A stretch of 54,964 bases of DNA from a bacterium (GTDB taxonomy: Bacteria > JAUVQV01 > DATDCY01). A program made the position numbers and the translations under genes. Under the pieces are notes generated by a model. The model had not been told where the DNA came from. It saw only the letters and a list, made by a program, of their open reading frames with translations, and made no database searches. Of this stretch, positions 39,162 to 48,275 are shown in pieces; position 1 is the first letter of the stretch; every line of letters begins with the position of its first letter. Where the stretch lies: NCBI GenBank assembly GCA_036524115.1, contig DATDCY010000155.1, positions 1 through 54,964 on the forward strand, given 5' to 3'.

Positions 39162-40508
39162 CTACAAGGGCCCGACCGCGCTCCGCGGCACCTGGGGGTG
39201 GTGTCCGTGCCCGCCTCCGACGGCCTTCCACGCCCGCCCCAGCGCAACGATCGCGGCCGCAACGGCCAGGGACAGCGCCAGCAGCCCGACACCGGCGAGC
39301 ATGCTGTTGAAGAGGGCCGGGCGGATCAGGACGACGAGGCCCAGGCCGAGCATCATCAGCCCGGAGACGAGCTTCATGACCCGCCCCTGCTCCTCGGTCA
39401 GCTTGCGCGCGCCGAGGGTGAACGAGAAGACGGCGACGACGCACGCGAGGGGGAGGACGTAGACGAGGTTGTAGATCCCGAGATAGAGGTAGTGCTCGGC
39501 CGGCGAGAGACGATTCAGGGTCAGAATCCTCGCGAAGACCATCGGGAACCCGGCGGTGCAGAGCAGTTCGTAGGTGTTCGCCGCGAGCGCGAGGAGCACG
39601 GTGCCGAGCACCAGCGCCGGAACCGACGACGCCTGGACTAGGCCGCGCATCCGCTCGAAGAGCCTGGGCTTCCGGCTCTCGGGGATTGTCATTGAGACCC
39701 CCCGTTTGAAGAAGAAGTAGTCCTTGATGTTGATGGCAGCGATGACGAGGACGACGACCCCGGCGGCCGTCGTGACCGCGCGCAGCTCCCCGAGGTGCAG
39801 GAAGAGGTTCAGCCACGCCGCCATGAAGACGAAGTAGACGAGGCCCGAGAACACGACGAACGTCCCGCCGACAAAGAACATCCGGCGGCGGGAGTGGGCG
39901 TGCACGAGGATGCCGAGCAACGAGAACAGCACGAAGAAGGCGCAGGGGTTGAAACTGTCCATGGCGCCGAGGACCACCGAGATGGTCACCAGGGGCAGGC
40001 GCGCGAGGTCGGTGGCGCCGACGAGGGGCAGATCCATGACGGTGCTGCCGGTCTCGGCGGGAGCGCCTCGTTCCCTGGCGAGCCGCGACGCCTCCTCGCC
40101 CCTGCCGGCAAGCAGCAGGGCGATCGGGTCCTCGCACCCGAGGGCGAGGCAGCGGCGCACGCGCTTCTCGATCGCCGCCCCCGTCTCGGCGTCGTCGTGG
40201 TAGCCGATGATCGGCTCGGTCGCGCCGATGAAGGTCACCGGGACGACGGTGACGTCGAACCCGTAGAGCCCGGCCGCACGTGCCAGCAGCGCGCCGTTCT
40301 TCTCGTCGAACTGCGCCTCGAAGAGCCGCACCTCCAGCTCCGGGATCTGCGCCGTGAGGCGCGTGAGGAAGGCCTTCTCGGCGCTGCAGGAGGAACAGCC
40401 TTCGGCATAGAAGAGGTAGACGGGAACCTTCGCGCCGGCCGGGCACACGACCGGGGCCGCCAGGAGGGCAAGGGACAGAAGACCGGTGACCGTTGCGCGA
40501 GCGCCCAT
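39162..40508 (-). CDS. Thioredoxin-like domain fused to a DsbD/CcdA-type membrane domain
   Basis: A 448-aa fusion. A signal peptide (about 1-26) leads into a periplasmic thioredoxin-like domain with CSSC (VYLFYAEGCSSCSAEK) and a cis-proline region (VVPVTFIG). A membrane domain of six to eight segments follows, with DsbD-like cysteines in DSFNPCAFF and ELLCTAGFP. It probably moves reducing equivalents across the inner membrane to periplasmic thiols, which would support cytochrome c haem attachment. The start at 40508 is preferred because of the GAGGTGG site; starts at 40520 and 40529 are possible. Confidence 0.8.
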   Translation of the reverse strand: MGARATVTGLLSLALLAAPVVCPAGAKVPVYLFYAEGCSSCSAEKAFLTRLTAQIPELEVRLFEAQFDEKNGALLARAAGLYGFDVTVVPVTFIGATEPIIGYHDDAETGAAIEKRVRRCLALGCEDPIALLLAGRGEEASRLARERGAPAETGSTVMDLPLVGATDLARLPLVTISVVLGAMDSFNPCAFFVLFSLLGILVHAHSRRRMFFVGGTFVVFSGLVYFVFMAAWLNLFLHLGELRAVTTAAGVVVLVIAAINIKDYFFFKRGVSMTIPESRKPRLFERMRGLVQASSVPALVLGTVLLALAANTYELLCTAGFPMVFARILTLNRLSPAEHYLYLGIYNLVYVLPLACVVAVFSFTLGARKLTEEQGRVMKLVSGLMMLGLGLVVLIRPALFNSMLAGVGLLALSLAVAAAIVALGRAWKAVGGGHGHHPQVPRSAVGPL

Positions 40509-40538
40509 GATCCACCTCATGACACCCACAGGTCCGTA

Positions 40539-40544
40539 TATAAT
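40539..40544 (+). promoter_or_regulatory. -10 box of the peptidase gene
   Basis: A perfect TATAAT lies 10 bp before the GTG start at 40555, so the transcript would be nearly leaderless. No convincing -35 is seen. The 46-bp gap to the divergent gene is shared. Confidence 0.5.
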
Positions 40545-40554
40545 CTACGTCTTG

Positions 40555-41685
40555 GTGAAGCCACACGCTACCCGGTCGTGCCGCCGCCTCGCGGTCGCAG
40601 CCGCCCTCGCGATCGCCGCTCCCGCCTCGCTCTGTCGCGCGGCCGACGATCCGGACGAACTGGTGCGCCGGAGCCGGGAGCACCTCGAGGCCGGCAGGCT
40701 CCAGGATGCGACCGAGGACCTGGAACACGCGGCCGAGGCGCGCCCGGAGGACGCGGGCCTGCGCCTGGCGCTGGCGCGGGTGCTCTTTCTGCGCAATGAC
40801 CTGCGCGGCGCGCGGCGCGCCGTCGACGAGGCCCTGGAGCTTGACCCCGGGAGCGGGCCGGCGCACGAGCTCTCCGGCGACCTCTACGATCGCGAGGGAC
40901 TCCTCAACAAGGCCGTCGGCGAGTGGGAGACCGCGGCTGCCGCCGGGGGGTCGCACGCGCTGGCCGCGAAGATCGACCGGGCCCGCCGGGAGATGGCGGC
41001 GGAGGAGGGCATGGGCCGGGAGAGCGGCCGCCACTTCATTGTGCTCTACGAGCGCGACGTGCCCCAGGCGCTGGTGCGGGGCTTCTTCGGGTTCCTCGAC
41101 CGGGCGTTCGATGTCCTGCACGACCGCCTCGGCGAGTACCCCCGCGGCGACATCACGGTCATCCTCTACTCGCGCGACGCGTTCCGCGACATCACGCGGA
41201 TGCCGGATTGGGCGGGCGGGGCCTACGACGGCAAGATCCGCATTCCGGTCGGCGGGCTCTCGGACGTGGAGGAGGCCGCCGGCCTGCCCGGGATCCTCGT
41301 CCACGAGATGACCCACGCCTTCCTGCACCAGATGGCGCCGCAGGGGTTGCCGCTCTGGTTCAACGAGGGGATCGCCACCGCCTTCCAGGGGTGGGATGTG
41401 GCCGCGGCCCGGGCCTGGTTCGCCGCTCACGGGGACCAGGCCGAGCTGCTCACGACGCTCGACGACGTCGACCGGACGCTCAGGGGACGCGGCGGCAGCG
41501 TCACGGCCGGCTACGCCGCCGCCCGGCTGGCCGTCGCCGACCTCGAGGAGCTGCGGGGGTTCGGGGCCGTGCGCCGCATCGTGGCCGCGGTGGGCGAGGG
41601 CCGGCCCTTCGCGGAGGCCTTCCGCGACGAGACGCGCCTGGAGGTGGGCGAGTTCGAAGAGCGTTGGGCGAAGGGACTGCGCTGA
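40555..41685 (+). CDS. Exported TPR-peptidase MA family protein
   Basis: A 376-aa protein with a signal peptide (about 1-29, ending SLCRA). TPR-like helices (about 33-115: LEHAAEARPEDAGLRLALARVLFLRNDLRGARRAVDEALEL) are followed by a gluzincin metallopeptidase domain with HEMTHAFLHQ (HExxH) and a downstream glutamate in WFNEGIATAFQG. It is expected to be a periplasmic zinc protease or chaperone-like factor. The start is uncertain (TTG 40552 or GTG 40555) because the promoter sits so close. The stop overlaps aroK (TGATG). Confidence 0.78.
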   Translation: MKPHATRSCRRLAVAAALAIAAPASLCRAADDPDELVRRSREHLEAGRLQDATEDLEHAAEARPEDAGLRLALARVLFLRNDLRGARRAVDEALELDPGSGPAHELSGDLYDREGLLNKAVGEWETAAAAGGSHALAAKIDRARREMAAEEGMGRESGRHFIVLYERDVPQALVRGFFGFLDRAFDVLHDRLGEYPRGDITVILYSRDAFRDITRMPDWAGGAYDGKIRIPVGGLSDVEEAAGLPGILVHEMTHAFLHQMAPQGLPLWFNEGIATAFQGWDVAAARAWFAAHGDQAELLTTLDDVDRTLRGRGGSVTAGYAAARLAVADLEELRGFGAVRRIVAAVGEGRPFAEAFRDETRLEVGEFEERWAKGLR

Positions 41686-42212
41686 TGCGCGCGGACGGGA
41701 ACATCGTCCTGATCGGCATGCCCGGCGCCGGGAAGAGCACCGTCGGCGTGCTCCTGGCCAAGCACCTCGGCCTCGACTTCGTGGACACGGATCTGCTCAT
41801 TCAGCGGGCGGACGGGCGGCGCCTGCAGGAGATCGTCGACGAGGACGACTACCACGAACTGCGGCGGCTCGAGGAGGCGGCGATCCTCGGCATCGAGGCG
41901 CGCGGGGCCGTGATCGCCACCGGCGGCAGCGCCGTCTACAGCGCGCGGGCCATGGAGCACCTGCGCGGCCTGGGGACGATTGTCCACCTGCGGGCGAGCC
42001 TCCCGCTCCTGGCGTCGCGCATCGACGACTACGGCCGCCGGGGGATCGCCAACGCATCCGGCCAGACGCTCGCGGACATCTTCGCGGAGCGCACGCCGCT
42101 GTATGAGCGTCACGCCGACATCGCGGTGGATGTCGATGGCCGCCCTCCCGCGGCGATCGTCCGTGCGGTGGCCCGGGCGCTCCGCACTCGGGCGGCAGCG
42201 ACCCGCCGCTGA
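41685..42212 (+). CDS. aroK: Shikimate kinase
   Basis: A 175-aa P-loop kinase for shikimate phosphorylation in aromatic amino acid synthesis. It has Walker A GMPGAGKST (about 11-19), the shikimate-binding FVDTDLLIQ, the adjacent RRLEEAAIL, GGSAVYS (usually GGG) and a lid with RTPLYERHADIAVD. It is one base coupled to the peptidase gene. Confidence 0.9.
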   Translation: MRADGNIVLIGMPGAGKSTVGVLLAKHLGLDFVDTDLLIQRADGRRLQEIVDEDDYHELRRLEEAAILGIEARGAVIATGGSAVYSARAMEHLRGLGTIVHLRASLPLLASRIDDYGRRGIANASGQTLADIFAERTPLYERHADIAVDVDGRPPAAIVRAVARALRTRAAATRR

Positions 42213-42475
42213 GCGTCGCGGCCCTCCAGAGCGCAAGGCGCGGCCCGTCAAGGGCCGAATCCGAACCGATGTCCCCCCCGGGAGGCGAAGGCCTCTCGGC
42301 TGCGCAATTGGGGTCTTTTCCTCAGAGGATTCCCGCAACCTCGGTGCATACATTGAACTCAATGACGCCAGCCCCGGGTGTCATGGCCGCGGACGAGTGC
42401 CCCCGAGGCGCTCAGAGGACGTTTCTGCGGTTGTGAACCGCGGCGGGCGCACGCTCTTGCGGGAGGAGGTTCGCC
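42213..42475 (+). other. Intergenic region upstream of the cytochrome cluster
   Basis: No gene is seen. There is a small hairpin GCGGTT-GTG-AACCGC at 42427-42441 and a strong GGGAGGAGG ribosome-binding site just before the next gene. No clear sigma-70 or sigma-54 promoter could be assigned. Confidence 0.5.
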
Positions 42476-43723
42476 GTGGGGATGAGAAGCGCTCTGCTGC
42501 TCTTGCTGCTGCTCCTGACGCCGTTGCTGTCCGCCGACGAGGCGCGCGCCGGGACCGAGGGGACGTCACGCACCTATCTACGCTCCTGGGAGTCCAACGA
42601 CGATGAGCGCCACGCTCCCCTCGCAGAATTTCTCGAGTTCTCCTCCGCCCTCGGGAAGGGCGGTGCGTTCTCCCTGAACGTCGGCGGCTGGGGACGGGTC
42701 GACCTCGGCGAGGAGACGAACGGCGACACCACCAGGGGAGAACTGCAGTACGGGCATCTCGCATGGCACGGCGCCACCGGGAACCGTGTCGCGCGGCTCG
42801 GACGCCTCGAGGTCACGGGCGGGGTGGCGTTGGCCGAGCGGTTGGACGGCCTTTCGTTCGGTGGCGACCTTGCCGGCGGCTTGTCGGCCGCGGCGTACGT
42901 CGGCGTTCCCGTGGAGACCGACGACGACGGACGCGATGGCGATCTCATCTACGGCGCCCGCATCGCGCACCGGCGGTACGGACGCTGGGACGTCGGCGCC
43001 TCGTACCTCAAGGAACGGAATGACGGGGCGGACCTGCGCGAGGAAACGGGATTCGACATCTTCCTTCGCCCCTTCCGGATGGTGACGCTGGACGGAAGGT
43101 CTGCCTACAGCATCGATCAGTCGGCCTGGATGGAGCACCACTACCGGGTCAGCGTCGTCCCCCTCCCGGCCCTCACGCTCGGCGGGGAATACCAGGACGT
43201 GGACTACAAGGCCTTTTTCCGCGCCGCGGACGTCACCGCCTTCCTCCCGGCAAACCTCGCCGGCGAGGAGGGGATGCGCCTGGCGGGCGTCGAGGCGTCG
43301 TACGCATTCACGGTCGGCCTGACGGCCTCCGTCTCGTGGCGGGACTATGCCTACGACGTCGCGGGGGACGCCCAGGCGGCCGGTGCCGGACTGCGGTACG
43401 CGAGCGGCAGCCTGGGCGCCGGCCTCTCGTACAACCGGGTGGACGGGGACTCCCCGAACCTGCGCTACCGGGAGTATCGCGGTTACGGCACCTGGCGGCC
43501 GGGACGCTTCGACCTCGCGCTGGATCTCGGCAGCCAGCACTACGACGAGGCCATCGACGGCGAGGACGTCGGGACCACCGGGACCGTGGCCGTGGGCTTT
43601 GCGCTGCGCCCGGCGCTGCGCCTCGCGGCGGACCTCAGCTACACGGCGGACCCGTACTTCAGCAGTGACGTGCGGGGGATGATCAAGCTCGTCTACGGCT
43701 TCGCCGCCGGGCCGAAGCCATGA
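42476..43723 (+). CDS. Outer-membrane beta-barrel protein (porin-like) of the cytochrome cluster
   Basis: A 415-aa protein with a signal peptide (about 1-25, ending EARA). Its mature part is a regular series of amphipathic strands (e.g. FSLNVGGWGRVDLG, GELQYGHLAWHG, YGARIAHRRYGRWDVGASYL, GLSYNRVDG) ending in an aromatic strand, MIKLVYGF. There is no haem motif or CxxC. Translationally coupled to a pentahaem lipoprotein (ATGA at 43720) and followed by two more cytochromes, it resembles the porin part of porin-cytochrome conduits. Sequence family is not recognised. The start is GTG 42476 or ATG 42482. Confidence 0.72.
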   Translation: MGMRSALLLLLLLLTPLLSADEARAGTEGTSRTYLRSWESNDDERHAPLAEFLEFSSALGKGGAFSLNVGGWGRVDLGEETNGDTTRGELQYGHLAWHGATGNRVARLGRLEVTGGVALAERLDGLSFGGDLAGGLSAAAYVGVPVETDDDGRDGDLIYGARIAHRRYGRWDVGASYLKERNDGADLREETGFDIFLRPFRMVTLDGRSAYSIDQSAWMEHHYRVSVVPLPALTLGGEYQDVDYKAFFRAADVTAFLPANLAGEEGMRLAGVEASYAFTVGLTASVSWRDYAYDVAGDAQAAGAGLRYASGSLGAGLSYNRVDGDSPNLRYREYRGYGTWRPGRFDLALDLGSQHYDEAIDGEDVGTTGTVAVGFALRPALRLAADLSYTADPYFSSDVRGMIKLVYGFAAGPKP

Positions 43724-43734
43724 GGAGGTGCGCG

Positions 43735-44178
43735 ATGAGACAACGACCTGCACGAATCCTCCGTGTCCTCGCGCTGCTCGTGGCGTTCGCCGCCCTCGGG
43801 GCCTGCGCGGCCGGCAAGAGTCTGCAGACCACCCACCCGGAAAAGGTCGAGGGCAGTCCCCGCTGCAGCGAATGCCACGACGACTGGCGGAACATCTACG
43901 ACCACACGCCGGCGTTCGCCCGGGCACACGGCGCCCCGGCCTCGCGCGACCGCGACCTCTGCGGGAGCTGCCACCGGGCGTCCTTCTGCGCGGACTGCCA
44001 CGCCTACCGCGACGAGATCGCTCCCGCCGAAAAGTACGCCGACGCCCCGGAGCGCATGATGCCGCACCCGCGCTCCTACGTCGCCCAGCACCGCATCGAC
44101 GGACGTCTCAACCCGGCCGCCTGCTTCCGCTGCCACGGCCGCACGAGTGAAGCGAGGTGTCAGCAATGTCACCGCTAG
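43735..44178 (+). CDS. Pentahaem c-type cytochrome lipoprotein
   Basis: A 147-aa protein. The signal peptide has a lipobox (ALGAC), so it is probably membrane anchored. Five CxxCH motifs are present (CSECH, CGSCH, CADCH, CFRCH, CQQCH). ATG at 43735 is preferred to the overlapping ATG at 43720 because a GAGGAGG site lies 6 bp before it. The 3' end overlaps the next cytochrome by 13 bp. In a porin-cytochrome complex it could be the periplasmic-side or barrel-embedded cytochrome. Confidence 0.88.
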   Translation: MRQRPARILRVLALLVAFAALGACAAGKSLQTTHPEKVEGSPRCSECHDDWRNIYDHTPAFARAHGAPASRDRDLCGSCHRASFCADCHAYRDEIAPAEKYADAPERMMPHPRSYVAQHRIDGRLNPAACFRCHGRTSEARCQQCHR

Positions 44179-45404
44179 CTGGAGTGGGCCGGTTGCGGCG
44201 CAGCCTCCCCTGGCTGCTCCTGCTCGTCGTGGCGGTCGCGGGCTGCAGCAAGTCGCGAAATGACGTGCTCTTCACGCCGGGGGTCGGTCATCCCGAGGAC
44301 TGGATCGCCGACCACGGAAAGGCCTACCGGAAGGCCCCCGCGCGCTGCGTCGAGTGCCACGGGACGGACCTCAAGGGCGGGGTCTCCGCCGTGAGCTGCT
44401 TCAGCGCGAGTTTCAAGGGCACGGCCTGTCATCCGGGCGGTCCGGCCACGTTCATCCACCCGGAAGGCTGGGGTGCCTGGCAGCGGCACGGTGCCGCGGC
44501 CAAGGCCGCCCCGGGGCCCTCCGGCGGTTTCGCCTGGTGCGAGAGCTGCCACGGGACGGATTTCGCCGGCGGGATCGTCAACACGCCGTGCGCGCGCTGT
44601 CACGGGGTGCCCGCTCCCCACCCGCGCGCGCCGTGGCGCGGCGGTCCGCAGACGCACGCCACGACCAACACCGCCAACGCCCCGGTCTGCGCCCAGTGCC
44701 ACCGCCACGCCGGCTCGGGCGGACAGCCGGGGTGCTTCAACGGCACCCTGTGCCACACCCAGCGCGGCGTGCACCCGGGAGGCTGGGGCGACCCCACGAG
44801 CCACGGGCCGGCCGCCAAGGGCCGGCCGGGGCCTTCCTCGGGCTTCCTCTTCTGCACGGGGTGCCACGGGTCCGACTACCGCGGGAACGGCGCGGGAGTT
44901 TCCTGCTTCCCCTGCCACGGGGTCGATGCCCCGCACCCGCCCTCGCCCTGGCGCGCCCGCTTCACCCACACCACCACCGACCAGGGCAACGCCCCGGTGT
45001 GTCTCGCCTGCCACCGCAACGCTCATCCGCCGGCCGGCGCGGCGCCCGGGTGCTTCAACAACACCCTGTGCCACCCCCACCCGCCAGGCTGGGCCAGTCC
45101 CGATCTGCACGGCGCCGGCGCCAAGGAACGGCCCAGCCCGACGCGGGGCTTCCCGGCCTGCCAGAGCTGCCACGGGAGGCTCTTCAGCGGGAGCGTGCCG
45201 GGGGGAAGCTGCTATCGGTCCGCCAGCTGCCACACGGCGCCGACGCCGCACTCGCCCGCCCCGTGGCGGCCGCCGGGACGGACGCACACGACCACGCAGG
45301 ACGGGAACGCCGGGGTCTGCGGTCTCTGTCACCGCCGGCCCAGCGCGCCACCCAGTCTGCCGGACAACTGCTTCAACAACTCTCTGTGCCACACGCAACG
45401 GTGA
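44166..45404 (+). CDS. Multihaem c-type cytochrome lipoprotein with CX2CH and CX5CH motifs
   Basis: A 412-aa lipoprotein (lipobox VAGC) made of three tandem repeats of roughly 95 residues. Nine canonical CxxCH motifs are visible, plus four CX5CH (CFNGTLCH, CFNNTLCH, CYRSASCH, CFNNSLCH) and one CX9CH near the N-terminus. In the repeats the second motif of the GTDFAGG-type unit is sometimes CX2CH (CARCH, CFPCH) and sometimes CX5CH (CYRSASCH). ATG at 44166 (GAGG site) is taken over GTG 44157. It is probably periplasmic or outer-membrane and part of an electron conduit with its neighbours. Confidence 0.85.
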   Translation: MSPLAGVGRLRRSLPWLLLLVVAVAGCSKSRNDVLFTPGVGHPEDWIADHGKAYRKAPARCVECHGTDLKGGVSAVSCFSASFKGTACHPGGPATFIHPEGWGAWQRHGAAAKAAPGPSGGFAWCESCHGTDFAGGIVNTPCARCHGVPAPHPRAPWRGGPQTHATTNTANAPVCAQCHRHAGSGGQPGCFNGTLCHTQRGVHPGGWGDPTSHGPAAKGRPGPSSGFLFCTGCHGSDYRGNGAGVSCFPCHGVDAPHPPSPWRARFTHTTTDQGNAPVCLACHRNAHPPAGAAPGCFNNTLCHPHPPGWASPDLHGAGAKERPSPTRGFPACQSCHGRLFSGSVPGGSCYRSASCHTAPTPHSPAPWRPPGRTHTTTQDGNAGVCGLCHRRPSAPPSLPDNCFNNSLCHTQR

Positions 45405-45444
45405 GGGCCTGGCCTGACTAGGCAAAGGCGAAGGAGGAACCAGC

Positions 45445-48141
45445 ATGAAAGCACTACGCGGTGGGAACAACAGACGACTCTGGGCCACAGCCGTGGCGAC
45501 GGCGTTGCTGCTCGTCATCGGCGGGGTCGCCACTTCGCTCGCGGAAGCATCGACGCTGCGCGTCACCGTGAACGGCACGATCGCCCAGCGCCGCAGGGTC
45601 ACCGTCCAGGTCGTGGGCAAGGACCTCGGGAGAACGGCGACGCGGGTCACGGGCGACACCGGGGTGGTGAGCTTCGCCGGCCTTCCCGGCGACACCTACA
45701 CCGTGACACCGTCCCGGTACGGCTTTCGCTTCCAGCCCGCGGCGCGGCTCCTCGCCCTCGCCAACGGGGTGACCATGGCGACCACCTTTGTGGTGAGCCC
45801 GTTGCCCGCCGTCGGCAGCCTCGCGGTGAGCGAGACGGCGGTCAGCATGGCTCAGACCCTCTCCACGACCATTGTCGTGACCGCGCTCACGGGCGCGGGC
45901 GACGGGATCGCCGGGGCGCCGGTACATGCCGCAAGCTCCGCCCCCTACTACGTGAAGGTCACGCCCGCGGTCGCCACCACCGATGCCCTCGGGCGGGCCG
46001 TGTTCACGCTCACCGCCTTCGGCTCCCTGGCGTTCTCGAACCCGGCGCCGGAAGTGCAGCCGGTGGTTGCCACCGCGACGATCAACTTTGCGAGCGGGGG
46101 CTGGCGCGGAACCACGGTCAGGAGAGCCCAGACACTCGTGTCCGTCACCAGGGCCCTCGAGGGGGAGCTCTGGGTGACCTCGGGCCACGCGGACGCCAAC
46201 GGCGAGCCCTTCAGCCACTGGGACAAGGACGGCGCGATACCGACGTCGTGCGCCCGCTGCCATAGCAAGCCCGGGTATCTGGAGTACGTCGCCACCGGCG
46301 CCATCGCGAACCCGGTGCCCGTCGGCACCGTCGTCGACTGCCTGCTCTGCCACGACCCGACTTCCTTCGCCCTCACACAGGTGACATTCCCCTCCGGGGT
46401 CACGGTGACCGGCCTCGGGCACGAGTCCATCTGCTCGACCTGCCATCAGGGGCGGGAGTCGAGCGTGAGCGTCGACCGCAGGCTCGCCGGCAAGCCCGAG
46501 GACACGATCGACACCTCCATCAGCTTCACCAACATCCACTACTTCGCCGCGGCGGCCACCATGTTCGGAGGCGTCGCCAAAGGCGGCTATCAGTACCCCG
46601 GCCAGGTCTACGACCAGCGCCTGCTGCACGTGTCCGCCGCGAACGTCTGCCAGGAGTGCCACAACCCGCACTCGCTCGCCCTGGACCTCCAGCTCTGCCG
46701 CACCTGCCACCCCGCGGCCGTCGACTACGCCGGCGTCAAGACCATCCGCATGGCCGGGTCGACCCAGGACTACGACGGGGACGGGAACGTCACCGAGGGG
46801 ATGGCGGCCGAGCTCGCCGGTGTCGCGGCGAAGCTCTACGAAAAGATCCAGGAGTACGGCACGGCGCAGGGCTTCCCCATCGTGTACGACGCGGCCACGT
46901 ACCCCTATTTCCTCTATGCCGCCGACCGCACCGGTTACAAGTCCTTCACGCCGCGGCTGCTGAAGGCCTGCTACAACTACCAGGTGTATCAGAAGGACCC
47001 CGGGACCCACGCGCACAATCCCAAGTACCTGGTGGAGATCATGTACGACTCCATCCAGAGCCTCGCTTCCTTCCTGCCGAGCGGTCCGGTGGCGGGCCTG
47101 GCGCGCAACGACCTCAACCACTTCGATGCCGCCAGCGAGGCCTTCCGTCACTGGGACAACGACGCCGACGGTCTTGTCGACGCGGCCTGCACGCGCTGCC
47201 ACTCCGGGGAGGCGGGCTTCCGCTACTACATCGAAAACGGGTTCACGAACTCGCCGAATCCGCTGCCGCCGGCCTCACGCATGTCATGCGAGACCTGCCA
47301 TACGGGAACGAACTTCGCATCGGCCCCGCCGCTGCGCCTCGTGTCGCAGGTGACCTTCCCGAGCCCGCCGACCGACCCGACGACCATCCTCAACGATCCC
47401 CTCAACCCCGACGAGTCCTTCATCTGCATCACCTGCCACCAGGGCCGGGAGTCCAAGAAGACGATCGACGTCGCCATCGGGACGATCGGTGACGACGTGA
47501 TGGACCCCTCGCTGAAGTTCCTGAATGTGCACTACCTGTCGGCCGGCGCAAGCCTCTACGGCAAGCAGGCCGGCGTGGGGTACGAGTACCCGGGCATGAC
47601 GTACGCCCTCAAGTTCAACCACTGGGGCGGTCAATCGGCGTGGTGCGCCTACTGCCATGACATCACGGCGACGCGGCACACCTTCCTGCCCCGCCTGACG
47701 CCGGTCTGCGCGAACTGTCACACGGAGATCACCGGCGGCGACATCGAGACGATCCGCCTCAACCGGCCGTACGACTACGACGGCGACGGGAACACCGCGG
47801 AGAAGCTGATCGACGAGATCCACGGACTGCGCGACGACCTCTATACCGCGATGCGCGGCTACGCCCGGACCACCCTCGGCTTCCCGATCGCCTACAGCCA
47901 GACCCAGTACCCGTACTTCTTCAACGACGCGAACGACAACGGCATCGTCGACCCGGGTGAAACCAGCTTCGATCACTGGACCCCGCGCCTTCTCAAGGGC
48001 GCGCACAACTTCCAGATGGCCTTCAAGGAGCCTGGCGACTGGGCCCACAACACGAACTACACCGCCCAGATCATGATCGATTCCATCCGCGATCTCAACG
48101 GAGGAGCCCCCGACAACTACCAGCGCCCGGTCGGCTTCTGA
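45445..48141 (+). CDS. Decahaem c-type cytochrome with Ig-like N-terminus
   Basis: An 898-aa exported protein with a signal peptide about 1-34 and no lipobox. Residues 35-230 hold two beta-sandwich domains (a carboxypeptidase-regulatory-like one and a Big_1-like one). Ten CxxCH motifs then occur as two five-haem modules (about 260-430 and 565-775) with the same order (C..CHS, C..CH, C..CHQGRES, C..CH, C..CH). Each module is followed by a calcium-loop-like DYDGDGN and a conserved YPYF...FTPRLLK block. It is a candidate cell-surface terminal cytochrome of the adjacent porin-cytochrome set. A strong terminator follows. Confidence 0.88.
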   Translation: MKALRGGNNRRLWATAVATALLLVIGGVATSLAEASTLRVTVNGTIAQRRRVTVQVVGKDLGRTATRVTGDTGVVSFAGLPGDTYTVTPSRYGFRFQPAARLLALANGVTMATTFVVSPLPAVGSLAVSETAVSMAQTLSTTIVVTALTGAGDGIAGAPVHAASSAPYYVKVTPAVATTDALGRAVFTLTAFGSLAFSNPAPEVQPVVATATINFASGGWRGTTVRRAQTLVSVTRALEGELWVTSGHADANGEPFSHWDKDGAIPTSCARCHSKPGYLEYVATGAIANPVPVGTVVDCLLCHDPTSFALTQVTFPSGVTVTGLGHESICSTCHQGRESSVSVDRRLAGKPEDTIDTSISFTNIHYFAAAATMFGGVAKGGYQYPGQVYDQRLLHVSAANVCQECHNPHSLALDLQLCRTCHPAAVDYAGVKTIRMAGSTQDYDGDGNVTEGMAAELAGVAAKLYEKIQEYGTAQGFPIVYDAATYPYFLYAADRTGYKSFTPRLLKACYNYQVYQKDPGTHAHNPKYLVEIMYDSIQSLASFLPSGPVAGLARNDLNHFDAASEAFRHWDNDADGLVDAACTRCHSGEAGFRYYIENGFTNSPNPLPPASRMSCETCHTGTNFASAPPLRLVSQVTFPSPPTDPTTILNDPLNPDESFICITCHQGRESKKTIDVAIGTIGDDVMDPSLKFLNVHYLSAGASLYGKQAGVGYEYPGMTYALKFNHWGGQSAWCAYCHDITATRHTFLPRLTPVCANCHTEITGGDIETIRLNRPYDYDGDGNTAEKLIDEIHGLRDDLYTAMRGYARTTLGFPIAYSQTQYPYFFNDANDNGIVDPGETSFDHWTPRLLKGAHNFQMAFKEPGDWAHNTNYTAQIMIDSIRDLNGGAPDNYQRPVGF

Positions 48142-48160
48142 TCGGCGCGGGGGAAACAAT

Positions 48161-48195
48161 GGGGGCGGCCCGGACGGGCCGCCCCCTCTTTTTTT
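48161..48195 (+). terminator. Rho-independent terminator after the cytochrome cluster
   Basis: An 11-bp perfect stem, GGGGGCGGCCC-GGAC-GGGCCGCCCCC, followed by TCTTTTTTT. It closes the 42.5-48.1 kb unit. Confidence 0.93.
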
Positions 48196-48275
48196 CAGCC
48201 CCGGGACGGCGTCCGGGGCTCATTCGCCAGGCTGCCGGGATGCCCGGCCGCGGGGCGGCCGTGTGCGGTCCGGCC

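Noticed and set aside
48197-48220. Terminator of the subtilase gene (AGCCCCGG hairpin)
   Set aside because: The 8-bp stem is real, but on the minus strand it is followed by a purine run, not T residues, so I do not call it a terminator.
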